Below are positions 30,407 through 39,248 of a stretch of DNA of 64,000 nt, piece after piece (positions within the stretch are counted from its first letter, which is position 1; each line of letters starts with the position of its first letter). A program made the position numbers and the translations under genes. The notes under the pieces are model-generated. The model searched no databases and had not been told where the DNA came from. It worked only from the letters and a program-made list of their open reading frames with translations. The stretch is from Faecalicatena orotica (GTDB lineage Bacteria; Bacillota; Clostridia; Lachnospirales; Lachnospiraceae). The stretch is taken from contig NZ_QGDL01000010.1 in the NCBI RefSeq assembly GCF_003149245.1, forward strand, positions 124,001-188,000, given 5' to 3'.

Positions 30407-32626
30407 ATGCAGGATGTGAAGAATTCAGAGGAATACAGACTTCTTCTGGAAAGAGCGAACTACGATGATCTGACCAAGGTACTCAACCGCAGGGCGGGGA
30501 AAGAATATCTGGAAGGACTTCTTGAAAAAGCTAAGTCCGAGAAGAAGATGCTTGTTGTAGCACTCTGTGATATCAATGAACTGAAACAGGTGAATGACAG
30601 ATTCGGGCACAGAGAAGGCGACCACATGCTTCGCTATGCAGCATCGTCAATGACACGGCAGCTGGCAGCATATGATCTGGTTTTCCGGCTGAGCGGTGAT
30701 GAGTTTGTGATGGCATTCTATGACGAGGACCAGAAAAATGCAGACAGCCGGATGAAGATGATTCTGTCGGATTTAGAGGAGAAGAGGACTGGGAATGGGA
30801 TATTCTATGATGTTTCCTTTTCCTATGGCCTCATGGAGATATATCCGGAAGAAATGTATACGGTTTCTGATGTGATTGCGAAGGCTGATTCCAAGATGTA
30901 TATCCAGAAACGCAGTTACCATATCATGCGGGCAAAACAGAAACTGGAAGAGCAGCAGGAACGCATTTCCGGGATCCGCAATTTCGAGTATGATAAGGAG
31001 CATCTCTATGATGCGCTTGTAAGCAGCACGGATGACTATATTTTTGTCGGGAGTATGAAGACGGGAATCTTCCGGTATCCGCCGGCGATGGTGGAGGAAT
31101 TCGGACTGCCGGGACAGATTGTCGAGAATGCAGCGGCCTTTTGGGGGACGATTATCCATCCTCATGATGAACAGGGGTTTCTTGAAAGCAATCAGGAAAT
31201 CGCGGACGGAAGGACAGAGTACCATGATATAGAATACAGGGCTCGCAACGTCAGAGGAGAGTGGATCTGGCTGCGCTGCCGCGGCAGGATGATACGCGAT
31301 GAACAGGGGGCACCGAATCTGTTTGCAGGCATGATCACGAATCTGGGGCGCCGGGACCAGATTGACCATATGACAGGACTATATAACCGCTTTGAATTCG
31401 AAGGGGATGCAAAGAAGTATCTTGTAGATGGCAAAGGCACAAAAGAGCTTGGTATTATGATTCTTGATATGGACAGTTTCCGCAATATTAATGATCTGTA
31501 CAACCGTTCTTTCGGTGATGAGATTCTCAGGGTGACAGCGCAGAAGATAGCAGCTGTTCTTCCTTATAATGCAAAAGTATACCGTCTCGACGGGGATGAA
31601 TTTGGCATTCTGATTCTGAATGGAAATGAAGAAGAAGCCCTGGAGATTTTTAACCGTATCCAGCAGAAGTTCCAGAAGCAGCAGGATTATAATGGAAGAA
31701 AGTATTATTGCACCATTTCAGGTGGGTATGTTATCAGTCCGAGAGATTCAGAGAATTATCAGGAATTGCTGAAATATGCCAATTATTCTCTGGAGACATC
31801 GAAATCTATGGGGAAAAATAAAATAACGGTATTTACACCCCGGATATTGCAGCAGAAGGAAAGAAAACTGGAAATGACCGAACTGCTCAGAGAAAGCATG
31901 GAGCGGGAGTGCGCCGGGTTTTCTGTCAGGTACCAGCCGCAGGTGGATTCCGCGACTAAAGCCCTGTACGGTGCAGAAGCGCTGGCCAGATGGAACTGTA
32001 CGTCCTTTGGACAGGTCTCCCCGTTGGAATTCATCCCGATTCTGGAGCAGAGTGGTATGATCATTCAGGTGGGCAAGTGGATTTTCCGAAGGGCAGTGGA
32101 ACAATGCCGTGAATGGAGAAAGCTGAAACCGGATTTCCACATGAGCATCAATCTGTCTTACCTCCAGCTTCTGGAGGAAGATTTTATCATATTCGTTGAA
32201 GAAACACTGGAGGTGCTCGGTGTACCATACGAGAACATCACTCTGGAGCTCACAGAGACATATCTGATTGAACAGGATGGAACTGTGCATGATATGCTGC
32301 AAAGCCTTCAGGAAAAAGGCATACAGGTTGCAATGGATGATTTTGGTGTTGGGTATTCGTCCCTGTTTGAGTTGAAGAATACACCGGCAGATATTGTGAA
32401 GATAGACAGAGGATTTGTAAAGGGACTGACTTCCGATGTATTTACGGCGACATTTATCCGCTCTATTACAGAGTTGTGCCATAATGTCGGAAAACAGGTC
32501 TGCATGGAAGGGGTAGAGACGTCGGAAGAGTACGATATTGTAAAAGATATCGGGCTCGATCTGATACAGGGGTTCTATTTCGGGCAGCCTATCGTTCCGG
32601 AGATGTTTGAAAAACGGTTTTTCTAA
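30407..32626 (+). CDS. GGDEF-PAS-GGDEF-EAL protein (c-di-GMP turnover)
   Basis: 739 residues. Order: GGDEF domain (1-165; CDINELKQVNDRFGHREGD and SGDEF at 96-100), PAS-like sensor (~195-315, IEYRARNVRGEWIWLRCRG), second GGDEF (~320-480, with DGDEF), EAL (~485-739). The EAL site is complete: GAEALARW, NLS, ELTET, DDFGVGYSS, KIDRGF, EGVET and QGFYFG. The first GGDEF motif is SGDEF, compatible with activity; the second has a degenerate substrate site (RSFGDEIL for GHxxGD). Likely a c-di-GMP phosphodiesterase, perhaps bifunctional. No membrane segment, so a cytoplasmic sensor. Confidence 0.9.
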   Translation: MQDVKNSEEYRLLLERANYDDLTKVLNRRAGKEYLEGLLEKAKSEKKMLVVALCDINELKQVNDRFGHREGDHMLRYAASSMTRQLAAYDLVFRLSGDEFVMAFYDEDQKNADSRMKMILSDLEEKRTGNGIFYDVSFSYGLMEIYPEEMYTVSDVIAKADSKMYIQKRSYHIMRAKQKLEEQQERISGIRNFEYDKEHLYDALVSSTDDYIFVGSMKTGIFRYPPAMVEEFGLPGQIVENAAAFWGTIIHPHDEQGFLESNQEIADGRTEYHDIEYRARNVRGEWIWLRCRGRMIRDEQGAPNLFAGMITNLGRRDQIDHMTGLYNRFEFEGDAKKYLVDGKGTKELGIMILDMDSFRNINDLYNRSFGDEILRVTAQKIAAVLPYNAKVYRLDGDEFGILILNGNEEEALEIFNRIQQKFQKQQDYNGRKYYCTISGGYVISPRDSENYQELLKYANYSLETSKSMGKNKITVFTPRILQQKERKLEMTELLRESMERECAGFSVRYQPQVDSATKALYGAEALARWNCTSFGQVSPLEFIPILEQSGMIIQVGKWIFRRAVEQCREWRKLKPDFHMSINLSYLQLLEEDFIIFVEETLEVLGVPYENITLELTETYLIEQDGTVHDMLQSLQEKGIQVAMDDFGVGYSSLFELKNTPADIVKIDRGFVKGLTSDVFTATFIRSITELCHNVGKQVCMEGVETSEEYDIVKDIGLDLIQGFYFGQPIVPEMFEKRFF

Positions 32627-32690
32627 AGAAGAGAAAAGAGCATGGTCCTGGACAGTTCCAATGATATTTATAATCGTAACGTTAAAATAA

Positions 32691-32748
32691 GAAAATCCCA
32701 TGAAAGATCAAGTGCTAAAAGCCCTGAATCCCATAGGATTTTCTTTTT
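32691..32748. terminator. Bidirectional terminator, GGDEF gene and tRNA-Arg
   Basis: GAAAATCC (32691-32698) pairs with GGATTTTC (32736-32743), then TTTTTCTTT. T-rich sequence also follows on the minus strand, so it can end the convergent tRNA-Arg transcript. Confidence 0.7.
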
Positions 32749-32781
32749 CTTTAATAAAGAGCCCAAAAGACTCAATATAAA

Positions 32782-32855
32782 CGTGCGCGAGAAGATTCGA
32801 ACTCCCGACCTTCTGGTCCGTAGCCAGACGCTCTATCCAGCTGAGCTACGCGCAC
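32782..32855 (-). tRNA. tRNA-Arg(ACG)
   Basis: On the minus strand GTGCGCG (5') pairs with CGCGCAC (3'), D arm GCTCAGCTGGATAGAGC, anticodon loop CTACGGA between TCTGG and CCAGA (anticodon ACG), and T arm GGGAGTTCGAATCTTC. CCA is not encoded. Isolated gene between convergent host genes. Confidence 0.95.
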
Positions 32856-32964
32856 ATGCTGTTATAACTCGTTCACAGCGAAATTTAGTATATAATAGAT
32901 TTCGACATTTGTCAAGCGATTCCGGGAAAAAAGTTAAAAAATCCGGAACCGCCTGATACAATTC

Positions 32965-34197
32965 TTATATATTGCGGAATAAGTGTCTCGGAATTCCGTC
33001 TACCATAACAGGTGAAACGTCGCCCTGAATCAGCGGGCGCACATAATTTACAAATTCATCTGTTACATAGCTGCCGTCCTCGTTGACCCACTCTCTCGGG
33101 ACAAGCTTCTCGTCATTGGCAATCTTGTGTACATCCTTTACCTCGGTTCCGCTCTGGTATGGATCATCAGACAGTCTCTGGATGACAACCATCTTACCGG
33201 AATCTCCCTCGTCCGCCGCTTTTACGGCGGCACCGCCTACCTGATATGCCTCCAGAATATCTACACGGGAAGCACAGTGGGAAGCAGAACGCTGAAGGCT
33301 GCTCAGTTCAATTGCGCGGGTCTTGCTGCCGATCTCTCCTGCGATATAGCTTGCCAGATAATTCGCAGTACCGGAGAGCTGTTTATGTCCAAATGCATCC
33401 ACAAAGTCTATGCTCTGTCCCAGTTCGCAGACGTAACGGCCGTCCGCCAGACGGATACCCTCAGATACTGCGACTACAACAGAAGGTTTCTTTGCCAGAA
33501 GCTCTCTGACCTTTGCACCAAACTTCTCGATATCAAAAGGCAGTTCCGGCAGATAGATCAGATCAGGCCCGGAGCAGTCCTCACCTTTTGCCAGAGCTGC
33601 GGCACCTGTGAGCCATCCGGCGTTACGTCCCATGATCTCAACAATAGACACAAGTCCTTTCTCATATTCCAGACAGAAGCTGTCACGGATGATTTCCTTC
33701 ACGGATGTTCCGATGTACTTGGCAGCGCTTCCGAATCCCGGTGTATGGTCGGTGAGGGCGAGGTCATTGTCAATCGTCTTCGGGCAGCCGATAAAGCGTG
33801 TTGGATGACCTGTCACTATCGCGTAATCGGACAGTTTCTTTATCGTGTCCATCGAATCGTTGCCGCCGATATAAATAAAGGCTTCAATATTCAGCTTGTT
33901 CAGTATGGCAAAAATCTTTTCATATACAGTTCCGTCCTCATGAATCTCCGGCAGTTTATAGCGGCAGGAGCCGAGGAAAGCTGCCGGTGTCCTCTTAAGC
34001 AGCTCGGCATCCAGTTCTGTCTGGATATATTCTGACAGGTCGATATACCTCTCCTGCATCAGTCCCTGAATTCCATGCAGCATACCATATACTTTCTGGG
34101 CACCGCGGTCTTTTGCGGTGCGGTATACGCCTGCAAGGCTTGAATTAATCGCGGCGGTAGGGCCTCCTGATTGTCCTACTATTACATTTCCTTTCAT
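32965..34197 (-). CDS. Phosphofructokinase, PPi-type
   Basis: 410 residues; ATG 34197 chosen because GGAGGTAACAGAC precedes it (a frame to 34254 has no site). Motifs: VGQSGGPTAAIN (residues ~6-17), IGGNDSMDT (~103) and PKTIDNDL (~125). ATP-dependent enzymes have GGDGS and PGTIDND; the Asp and Lys here (GGND, PKTIDND) are the changes that mark pyrophosphate-dependent enzymes. It catalyses fructose 6-phosphate + PPi to fructose 1,6-bisphosphate, reversibly. A paralogue lies at 59256-60503. Phosphate donor is inferred from these residues. Confidence 0.9.
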   Translation of the reverse strand: MKGNVIVGQSGGPTAAINSSLAGVYRTAKDRGAQKVYGMLHGIQGLMQERYIDLSEYIQTELDAELLKRTPAAFLGSCRYKLPEIHEDGTVYEKIFAILNKLNIEAFIYIGGNDSMDTIKKLSDYAIVTGHPTRFIGCPKTIDNDLALTDHTPGFGSAAKYIGTSVKEIIRDSFCLEYEKGLVSIVEIMGRNAGWLTGAAALAKGEDCSGPDLIYLPELPFDIEKFGAKVRELLAKKPSVVVAVSEGIRLADGRYVCELGQSIDFVDAFGHKQLSGTANYLASYIAGEIGSKTRAIELSSLQRSASHCASRVDILEAYQVGGAAVKAADEGDSGKMVVIQRLSDDPYQSGTEVKDVHKIANDEKLVPREWVNEDGSYVTDEFVNYVRPLIQGDVSPVMVDGIPRHLFRNI

Positions 34198-34462
34198 GTC
34201 TGTTACCTCCGTGTCATTATTATTGTCAGTCATGCTTCCTTCGAAAGGAAACAACTCATATATCTAGTTTAGTGCATAATGCTCAATTTGTAAACGAAAA
34301 AAATAACTTTATGGTGAAAATGACTAAATGTGATGGCGGGGATTTATATACAATGTATGTACATTATGTCGTTTTGATGTTATAATAATGCTCGGAATAC
34401 CAAGGTTCTGAAGGGCGGGTCCAGAGGACCGGAAGCGGAATCAATATTAGGAGGGCAGCGAA

Positions 34463-35575
34463 ATGCATCAGTATGATTATTTGATAGTTGGTTCAGGCCT
34501 TTACGGTGCGGTAATGGCACATGAACTGAATAAAAGCGGGAAGAAGTGTCTTGTGATCGACAAGCGCGATCATATAGCAGGTAATATATATTGCGAGGAT
34601 ATCGAGGGAATCCATGTGCACAAATATGGAGCACACATTTTCCACACATCCAGCAAAAGAATCTGGGATTACATGAACCAGTTTGCAGAGTTTAATAACT
34701 ACATCAACTCACCGATTGCAATCTATAAAGATGAATTGTATAATCTTCCATTCAACATGAATACATTCAGCAAGATGTGGGGAATCAGGACTCCCCAGGA
34801 AGCAAAAGACATGATTGCAAAGCAGGTGGCGGAGACCGGGATCACGGAGCCGCAGAACCTGGAGGAGCAGGCGCTTTCCCTTGGCGGACGCGATGTATAT
34901 GAGAAGCTGATTAAAGGCTACACCGAGAAGCAGTGGGGGAGAGACTGTAAAGAGCTCCCGGCGTTTATCATCAAGCGTCTTCCGTTCAGGTACACGTATG
35001 ATAATAATTACTTTAATGACAGATACCAGGGAATCCCGATCGGCGGCTACACGGCAGTTGTGGAGAAGATGCTGGAAGGAATCGAGGTAAGGACCGGGGT
35101 CGATTTCTTTGAATTCAGAAAAGAAAATCCGGATATTGCCGGTACTACCATCTTTACAGGAATGATTGATGAGTACTTTGGCTACCAGCTCGGGGCTCTT
35201 GAGTACCGTTCCGTAAGATTTGAGACAGAAGTACTTGACTGCGATAATTATCAGGGTAACGCTGTCGTAAACTATACGGAGAGGGAAGTGCCGTACACCA
35301 GAATTATTGAACACAAGCACTTTGAGTTTGGAAAGCAGGAAAAGACCGTCATTTCCAGAGAATATTCTTCGGAATGGAAAGTGGGCATGGAACCCTACTA
35401 TCCGGTCAATGACGAGAAGAATATGAAGCTTTACGAGCAGTACAGGGAACTGGCAGAGAAAGAAGAAAATGTCATCTTCGGGGGACGGCTCGGCGGCTAT
35501 AAGTATTACGATATGGACAAGGTTGTCGAAGCAGCACTGGATAAGCTGGAAGACATACAGAACGGAATGAATTAA
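34463..35575 (+). CDS. glf: UDP-galactopyranose mutase
   Basis: 370 residues, ATG 34463 after TTAGGAGGGCAGCG. N-terminal FAD-binding GSGLYGAVMAHEL (GxGxxG, residues 10-15) and KRDHIAGN, then the family phrase KYGAHIFHTSSKR, NNYINSP and the conserved YTEKQWGR active-site block (~155), and a C-terminal FGGRLGGYKYYDMD that holds the flavin. It converts UDP-galactopyranose to UDP-galactofuranose for cell-surface polysaccharide. Length is usual. Stands alone with its own terminator. Confidence 0.96.
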   Translation: MHQYDYLIVGSGLYGAVMAHELNKSGKKCLVIDKRDHIAGNIYCEDIEGIHVHKYGAHIFHTSSKRIWDYMNQFAEFNNYINSPIAIYKDELYNLPFNMNTFSKMWGIRTPQEAKDMIAKQVAETGITEPQNLEEQALSLGGRDVYEKLIKGYTEKQWGRDCKELPAFIIKRLPFRYTYDNNYFNDRYQGIPIGGYTAVVEKMLEGIEVRTGVDFFEFRKENPDIAGTTIFTGMIDEYFGYQLGALEYRSVRFETEVLDCDNYQGNAVVNYTEREVPYTRIIEHKHFEFGKQEKTVISREYSSEWKVGMEPYYPVNDEKNMKLYEQYRELAEKEENVIFGGRLGGYKYYDMDKVVEAALDKLEDIQNGMN

Positions 35576-35590
35576 GTGGAAATATAAGTT

Positions 35591-35624
35591 AAAAATGCAG
35601 GCGCGAAAGTGCTTGCATTTTTTA
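35591..35624 (+). terminator. Terminator after glf
   Basis: AAAAATGCAGGC (35591-35602) pairs with GCTTGCATTTTT (35611-35622) with one wobble; T run follows. Confidence 0.88.
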
Positions 35625-35748
35625 TATAAATCGGGTAAGATACAGATATTCTGATAGATCTGGTTTATCTGTCATTTCATGTTTAAGTTCGGTATCATTT
35701 CTGATAACGTTTTCGATTGTATTGTTTAAGCTGCGGAAAGGAGTTTTG

Positions 35749-36465
35749 TTGATAACAGCAGAAAGTTATGATGTTTTAAAATTTGTGGAGCATGGGGGAA
35801 AATGCAGGGCCAGTATGGATTGTGAGCGGGGGCGGCTGCTCATTCAAAGGCTGGGAGACAGCGGGGGCATCACGAAGGAACAGCTATTTAAATGGTTTAA
35901 GCAGCTGGTGTATGAACTGGAGAAATACCACAGGTATCAAAACGGGAAGTGTTACCGGTATCTGAATCCTTACAGCATTCTTGTCACGGAAGAGGAAAAA
36001 ATCATGCTGCTGGACCTGAGCTCCAAGAGCAGTGGCTTTGTCTTCAAGAACATGCAGATGCCTGCGATGAGGAAACATTTTCTCAGTCCGGCTTCTGCTG
36101 TGGAAAATACCGCGCCGGATGAAGACTTTTATAATCTGGGGAAGACGATACAGTTCATGCTCGCCCGGACAGAGGATTACATAACCCTAACAAGAAGAGA
36201 GACATATCTACTATCTGGAATCATTGAAAAGTGTCTCGGTGAAAATTCGAAAAAGAAGTACGAAAATCTAAAGCAAGTTCAAAAAGAGTTACCCAATATA
36301 ACATTGAAACGAGTAAAAAAGCAGAATAAAAAAACAATACTTATCATACTGGCGATCGTGCTGGCGCTGACCGGGATTTGCACGGTAAAAGCAGCGGCGG
36401 ACGGTGGGAAAAACATCAGCGGTAAGGATATATATCTGACGTATAAGCAGGCAGATGAAGAATAA
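35749..36465 (+). CDS. Pseudokinase-like membrane protein
   Basis: 238 residues from TTG 35749 (GGAAAGGAG upstream; a neighbouring TTG at 35746 is equally possible). Residues ~60-175 resemble the C-lobe of a protein kinase in order: CYRYLNPYSILVTEEEKIMLLDLSS in place of HRDxxxxN...DFG (quoted parts: RYLNPYSILV, IMLLDLSS), then FLSPAS and DEDFYNLGKTIQFML in place of APE and D.yslG. Catalytic Asp residues are absent, so it is a pseudokinase at most. A single membrane helix (~195-217) precedes a short outer tail. The architecture recalls EssB-like pseudokinases but is shorter. Function unknown. Confidence 0.6.
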   Translation: MITAESYDVLKFVEHGGKCRASMDCERGRLLIQRLGDSGGITKEQLFKWFKQLVYELEKYHRYQNGKCYRYLNPYSILVTEEEKIMLLDLSSKSSGFVFKNMQMPAMRKHFLSPASAVENTAPDEDFYNLGKTIQFMLARTEDYITLTRRETYLLSGIIEKCLGENSKKKYENLKQVQKELPNITLKRVKKQNKKTILIILAIVLALTGICTVKAAADGGKNISGKDIYLTYKQADEE

Positions 36466-36502
36466 CAGGGAAATGGACAGCGGAATATCAGAAAAAGCCC
36501 TT

Positions 36503-36552
36503 AAAAGGGAGGATGCCGGGTAGTCGCTTTTGCGGCTCCCGGCATGTATTAT
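36503..36552. repeat. 50-bp hairpin repeat, copy 1
   Basis: Identical over 50 bp to 37506-37555. It contains a long hairpin (ATGCCGGG...CCCGGCAT with inner CGC-TTTT-GCG). The two copies flank the Uma2/small DNA-binding protein pair. Could be a duplicated terminator or the trace of an insertion. Confidence 0.9.
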
Positions 36553-36583
36553 AAAAATATTAATTTAACTGGCTGGCGTTTGC

Positions 36584-37138
36584 TTACAATGGCTGGATGT
36601 TCAGTTGTCCGAAGTCAATTGACAGGTCATCATAGATGCCAGCTTTGATGGAATCAGAGAAGGTATATTCGTTTACGTCTTCATGCTCCAAGTCATGAAT
36701 GGTAATTCGGTTCTTATCAGGGTCTACAATCCAGTATTCACGGACCCCTGAAGAACGGTATTTGAATAGCTTTATGGAATAGTCCATGCGTTTGCTGCCC
36801 GGTGAGACAATTTCAATCACCCAATCAGGGGCACCAGCACAGCCATTGTCTGTCAGCTTGTCTGGGTCACAAATTACGCTGATATCAGGCTCCACATAGG
36901 TTTTATCATCCTCATTCAGGAACACGGCGAAGGGGGCAATATAGGGCTTGCATGAGCCATCTTTTCGGTCAATGTAATCAGCTATCTTTCTATAAAGTGA
37001 GCCTAAGATTTCCTGATGTCTACGGTTAGGCGGTGCCATGTAGTATATCTGTCCGTCAATCAGTTCGGCACGTATCCCGTCAGGCAGTGCGTAGATATCT
37101 TCAATAGTGTATTTTTTCTTCTGGTTTGGTAATGGCAT
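36584..37138 (-). CDS. Uma2-family (DUF820) endonuclease-like protein
   Basis: 184 residues; ATG 37138 follows GGAAGGATGTG, while the in-frame ATG 37156 has no site. Restriction-endonuclease-like fold: YTIEDIYALPDGIRAELIDG, then VEPDISVICDP and DWVIEIVSPGSKRMDY, giving the (E)...PD...(D/E)xK-like core of Uma2 proteins (Pro-Asp at ~98, Glu-Ile-Val at ~120), and YWIVDPDKN. These are common in Clostridia and cyanobacteria, with unclear function. It lies 45 bases after a small DNA-binding protein, suggesting a two-gene unit, and is flanked by 50-bp repeats. Confidence 0.85.
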   Translation of the reverse strand: MPLPNQKKKYTIEDIYALPDGIRAELIDGQIYYMAPPNRRHQEILGSLYRKIADYIDRKDGSCKPYIAPFAVFLNEDDKTYVEPDISVICDPDKLTDNGCAGAPDWVIEIVSPGSKRMDYSIKLFKYRSSGVREYWIVDPDKNRITIHDLEHEDVNEYTFSDSIKAGIYDDLSIDFGQLNIQPL

Positions 37139-37183
37139 TCTAACACATCCTTCCATGAAATAGTATTGACAGAGTGGCGGCTG

Positions 37184-37372
37184 CTATTCTGAATCACTTT
37201 CTATTCGTTCATCAATAGCCTTTTTAATAAAACCATTGACAGATTCACCTGCCATATCTGCGTGTTTTCGTACTGTTTCTTTGTAGCCTTTGGGGACAAC
37301 GAGATTGATTCTTTCCCTATTTTCAGACTGCCATTTATTTTTATAATCTGTATTTCCTGCCAAAACGATCAC
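37184..37372 (-). CDS. Small ribbon-helix-helix-type protein (antitoxin/regulator-like)
   Basis: 62 residues from GTG 37372; a TTG at 37363 with AAGAAGGTGAT upstream is equally plausible. Pattern RERINLVVPKGYKETVRKHADMAGESVNGFIKKAIDERI: a beta strand followed by two helices, as in Arc/MetJ-type repressors and antitoxins. It precedes the Uma2 gene on the same strand. Two direct repeats of AATCGTGCACAnGATAC lie upstream (37442-37485) and may be its operators. Confidence 0.8.
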   Translation of the reverse strand: MIVLAGNTDYKNKWQSENRERINLVVPKGYKETVRKHADMAGESVNGFIKKAIDERIESDSE

Positions 37373-37441
37373 CTTCTTTCATGGGGCGGTCCTAATATGG
37401 ATATATCTTTTCTATTATGGTTAAATTATAACATTAATTTC

Positions 37442-37485
37442 AATCGTGCACAAGATACGAAACAATTAAATCGTGCACACGATAC
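37442..37485. promoter_or_regulatory. Paired operator-like repeats
   Basis: AATCGTGCACAAGATAC (37442-37458) and AATCGTGCACACGATAC (37469-37485), 27 bp apart. The second has symmetric arms TCGTG/CACGA. They lie in the upstream region of the minus-strand regulator/Uma2 pair, suitable for co-operative binding of a ribbon-helix-helix protein. Confidence 0.6.
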
Positions 37486-37505
37486 ATATGCCTAAAAACC
37501 CCGTA

Positions 37506-37555
37506 AAAAGGGAGGATGCCGGGTAGTCGCTTTTGCGGCTCCCGGCATGTATTAT
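37506..37555. repeat. 50-bp hairpin repeat, copy 2
   Basis: Exact second copy of 36503-36552, same orientation, 1003 bp apart. The rest of the 468-base gap between the small regulator and gdhA holds a 9-bp perfect hairpin CAAATGAAG/CTTCATTTG (37603-37630) and a terminator; no gene is seen. Confidence 0.9.
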
Positions 37556-37754
37556 GAAAAAGTTTATTCAAATAGTATTGCACTTGTTGTCGGATGTGCT
37601 GTCAAATGAAGTTTTTTCGTTCTTCATTTGATATATTTAGTATAAGCAAGAGAAATGAAGAAAACATGAGGAGAAAATGAAAGCTTTTTGAATAATAAAT
37701 GAACAAACTATGAACAGCAGGATTAAGAGAATGTTACAGAAGAAAGGATAACAG

Positions 37755-37787
37755 AAAACGGCCCCGGAAAAACCCGGAGCCGTTTTC
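37755..37787 (-). terminator. Terminator of gdhA
   Basis: AAAACGGC (37755-37762) pairs with GCCGTTTT (37779-37786), with CCGG/CCGG inside. On the minus strand T residues follow the stem, 53 bases past the gdhA stop. Confidence 0.8.
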
Positions 37788-37840
37788 TATTTAAACTTTA
37801 GGAAAGATAATTGGTGGTTTATGCTTTATGAAGCCTGATC

Positions 37841-39100
37841 TTATGGCCAGATAGCTCTTGCTTTCTTTGCATCTACAACACGTTTTACAGCGATCAGGTA
37901 AGCGCCTGTTCGCAGTGTTGTGTGCTGCTGGTCGGCAATGTTCCATACTGCATCGAAAGCAGGATCCATAATGTTTTTCAGCTTTTCGTTGACAGTTTCT
38001 TCTGTCCAGCTTACTGACTGGATGTTCTGTACCCACTCGAAGTAGGAAACAACAACACCACCTGCGTTTGCGAGGATGTCAGGTACTACGATGATACCTT
38101 TTGCGTTGAGTACATCGTCAGCTTCAGCAGCGATTGGTCCGTTGGCAGCCTCTACAATAATGTCTGCTTTGATGTTGTCAGCATTGGAGCCGTTAATCTG
38201 GTTTTCTAATGCAGCCGGTACAAGTACTTTTACGTCAAGCTCAAGCAGTTCTGCGTTGCTGAGACGTGTCATGCCTTCTTCTTCATATCCGCTTAAGAGG
38301 TTTCTGCGGTCTTTGGAGAGGTATTCAAGGATAGCTGGGATATTCAGGCCGTTCGGATTGTAGATACCGCCGGATACATCGCTGACTGCCACAACTTTCA
38401 TGCCTTCTTTGTGGAGCAGTTTTGCTGTGATGCTTCCTACATTTCCCATACCCTGGATAGCGACTGTTGTTCCGTTTGGATCTAAGCCGAGTTTTTTCAG
38501 GATATTCTTGGTGGTGAACATAACACCGCGTCCTGTTGCTTCGTTACGTCCGAGAGCGCCGCCCAGTTCGATTGGCTTACCTGTAACAACACCGTGTACA
38601 CAGTGTCCTTTTAACATGCTGTATGTGTCCATCATCCAGCCCATAACTGCTGCGTTCGTTCCTACATCAGGAGCCGGGATATCCTGGTCTGGCCCGATCA
38701 GGGGAGCAATAGCGGCAGTGAATCTTCTTGTGATTGCGCGGATTTCGTTCTCTGACAGCTGGTTAGGATCGCAGACAACACCACCCTTGCCGCCGCCGTA
38801 AGGAATATTAACAACCGCACACTTGAAGGTCATCCAGGCTGCAAGTGCTTTTACTTCGTCCAGGTTTACAGCCGGATGGAAACGGATTCCGCCCTTTGCA
38901 GGACCTCTTGATGTAGAGTGCTGGATACGGTATCCTTCGAATACATGTGTGGTTCCGTCGTCCATACGAACCGGGATTGCAACTTTCAATTCTCTCTCAG
39001 GATATTTAATTGCTTCGATGTCGCTGTCTGAATATCCGAGGATATCAGCCGCTTCTTTTACTACCTTTAAAACGTTGTCATAAGGATTATACTGTCCCAT
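37841..39100 (-). CDS. gdhA: Glutamate dehydrogenase
   Basis: 419 residues; ATG 39100 has AAAGGAG upstream (a frame to 39214 lacks one). Typical hexameric family: HSTSRGPAKGGIRFHP with the substrate Lys, MTFKCAVVNIPYGGGKGGV with the catalytic Lys, PAPDVGTNAAVMGW, and the Rossmann GMGNVG in VAIQGMGNVGS (~210). It interconverts glutamate and 2-oxoglutarate. The neighbouring aminotransferase gene has the same orientation and is upstream by 148 bases, consistent with amino acid metabolism. Cofactor preference not decided. Confidence 0.95.
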   Translation of the reverse strand: MGQYNPYDNVLKVVKEAADILGYSDSDIEAIKYPERELKVAIPVRMDDGTTHVFEGYRIQHSTSRGPAKGGIRFHPAVNLDEVKALAAWMTFKCAVVNIPYGGGKGGVVCDPNQLSENEIRAITRRFTAAIAPLIGPDQDIPAPDVGTNAAVMGWMMDTYSMLKGHCVHGVVTGKPIELGGALGRNEATGRGVMFTTKNILKKLGLDPNGTTVAIQGMGNVGSITAKLLHKEGMKVVAVSDVSGGIYNPNGLNIPAILEYLSKDRRNLLSGYEEEGMTRLSNAELLELDVKVLVPAALENQINGSNADNIKADIIVEAANGPIAAEADDVLNAKGIIVVPDILANAGGVVVSYFEWVQNIQSVSWTEETVNEKLKNIMDPAFDAVWNIADQQHTTLRTGAYLIAVKRVVDAKKARAIWP

Positions 39101-39248
39101 AATAAATTCTCCTTTATTATTGAATATTTTTATTGCTTCATTAAAAACTTCAGTTGATACTTTAAAACTTAGTTCATTTAATGTGGCAGGCATTAAATGA
39201 GAGGTGGCAATCATTTTGGTTTTTATTAAATCGGTTTACTTTTTGATC

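Noticed and set aside
31748-32701. 317-residue minus-strand ORF
   Set aside because: It lies antisense to the EAL domain coding region and has no start signal or recognisable domain; a shadow frame.
33127-34035. 302-residue plus-strand ORF
   Set aside because: Antisense shadow of the phosphofructokinase gene.
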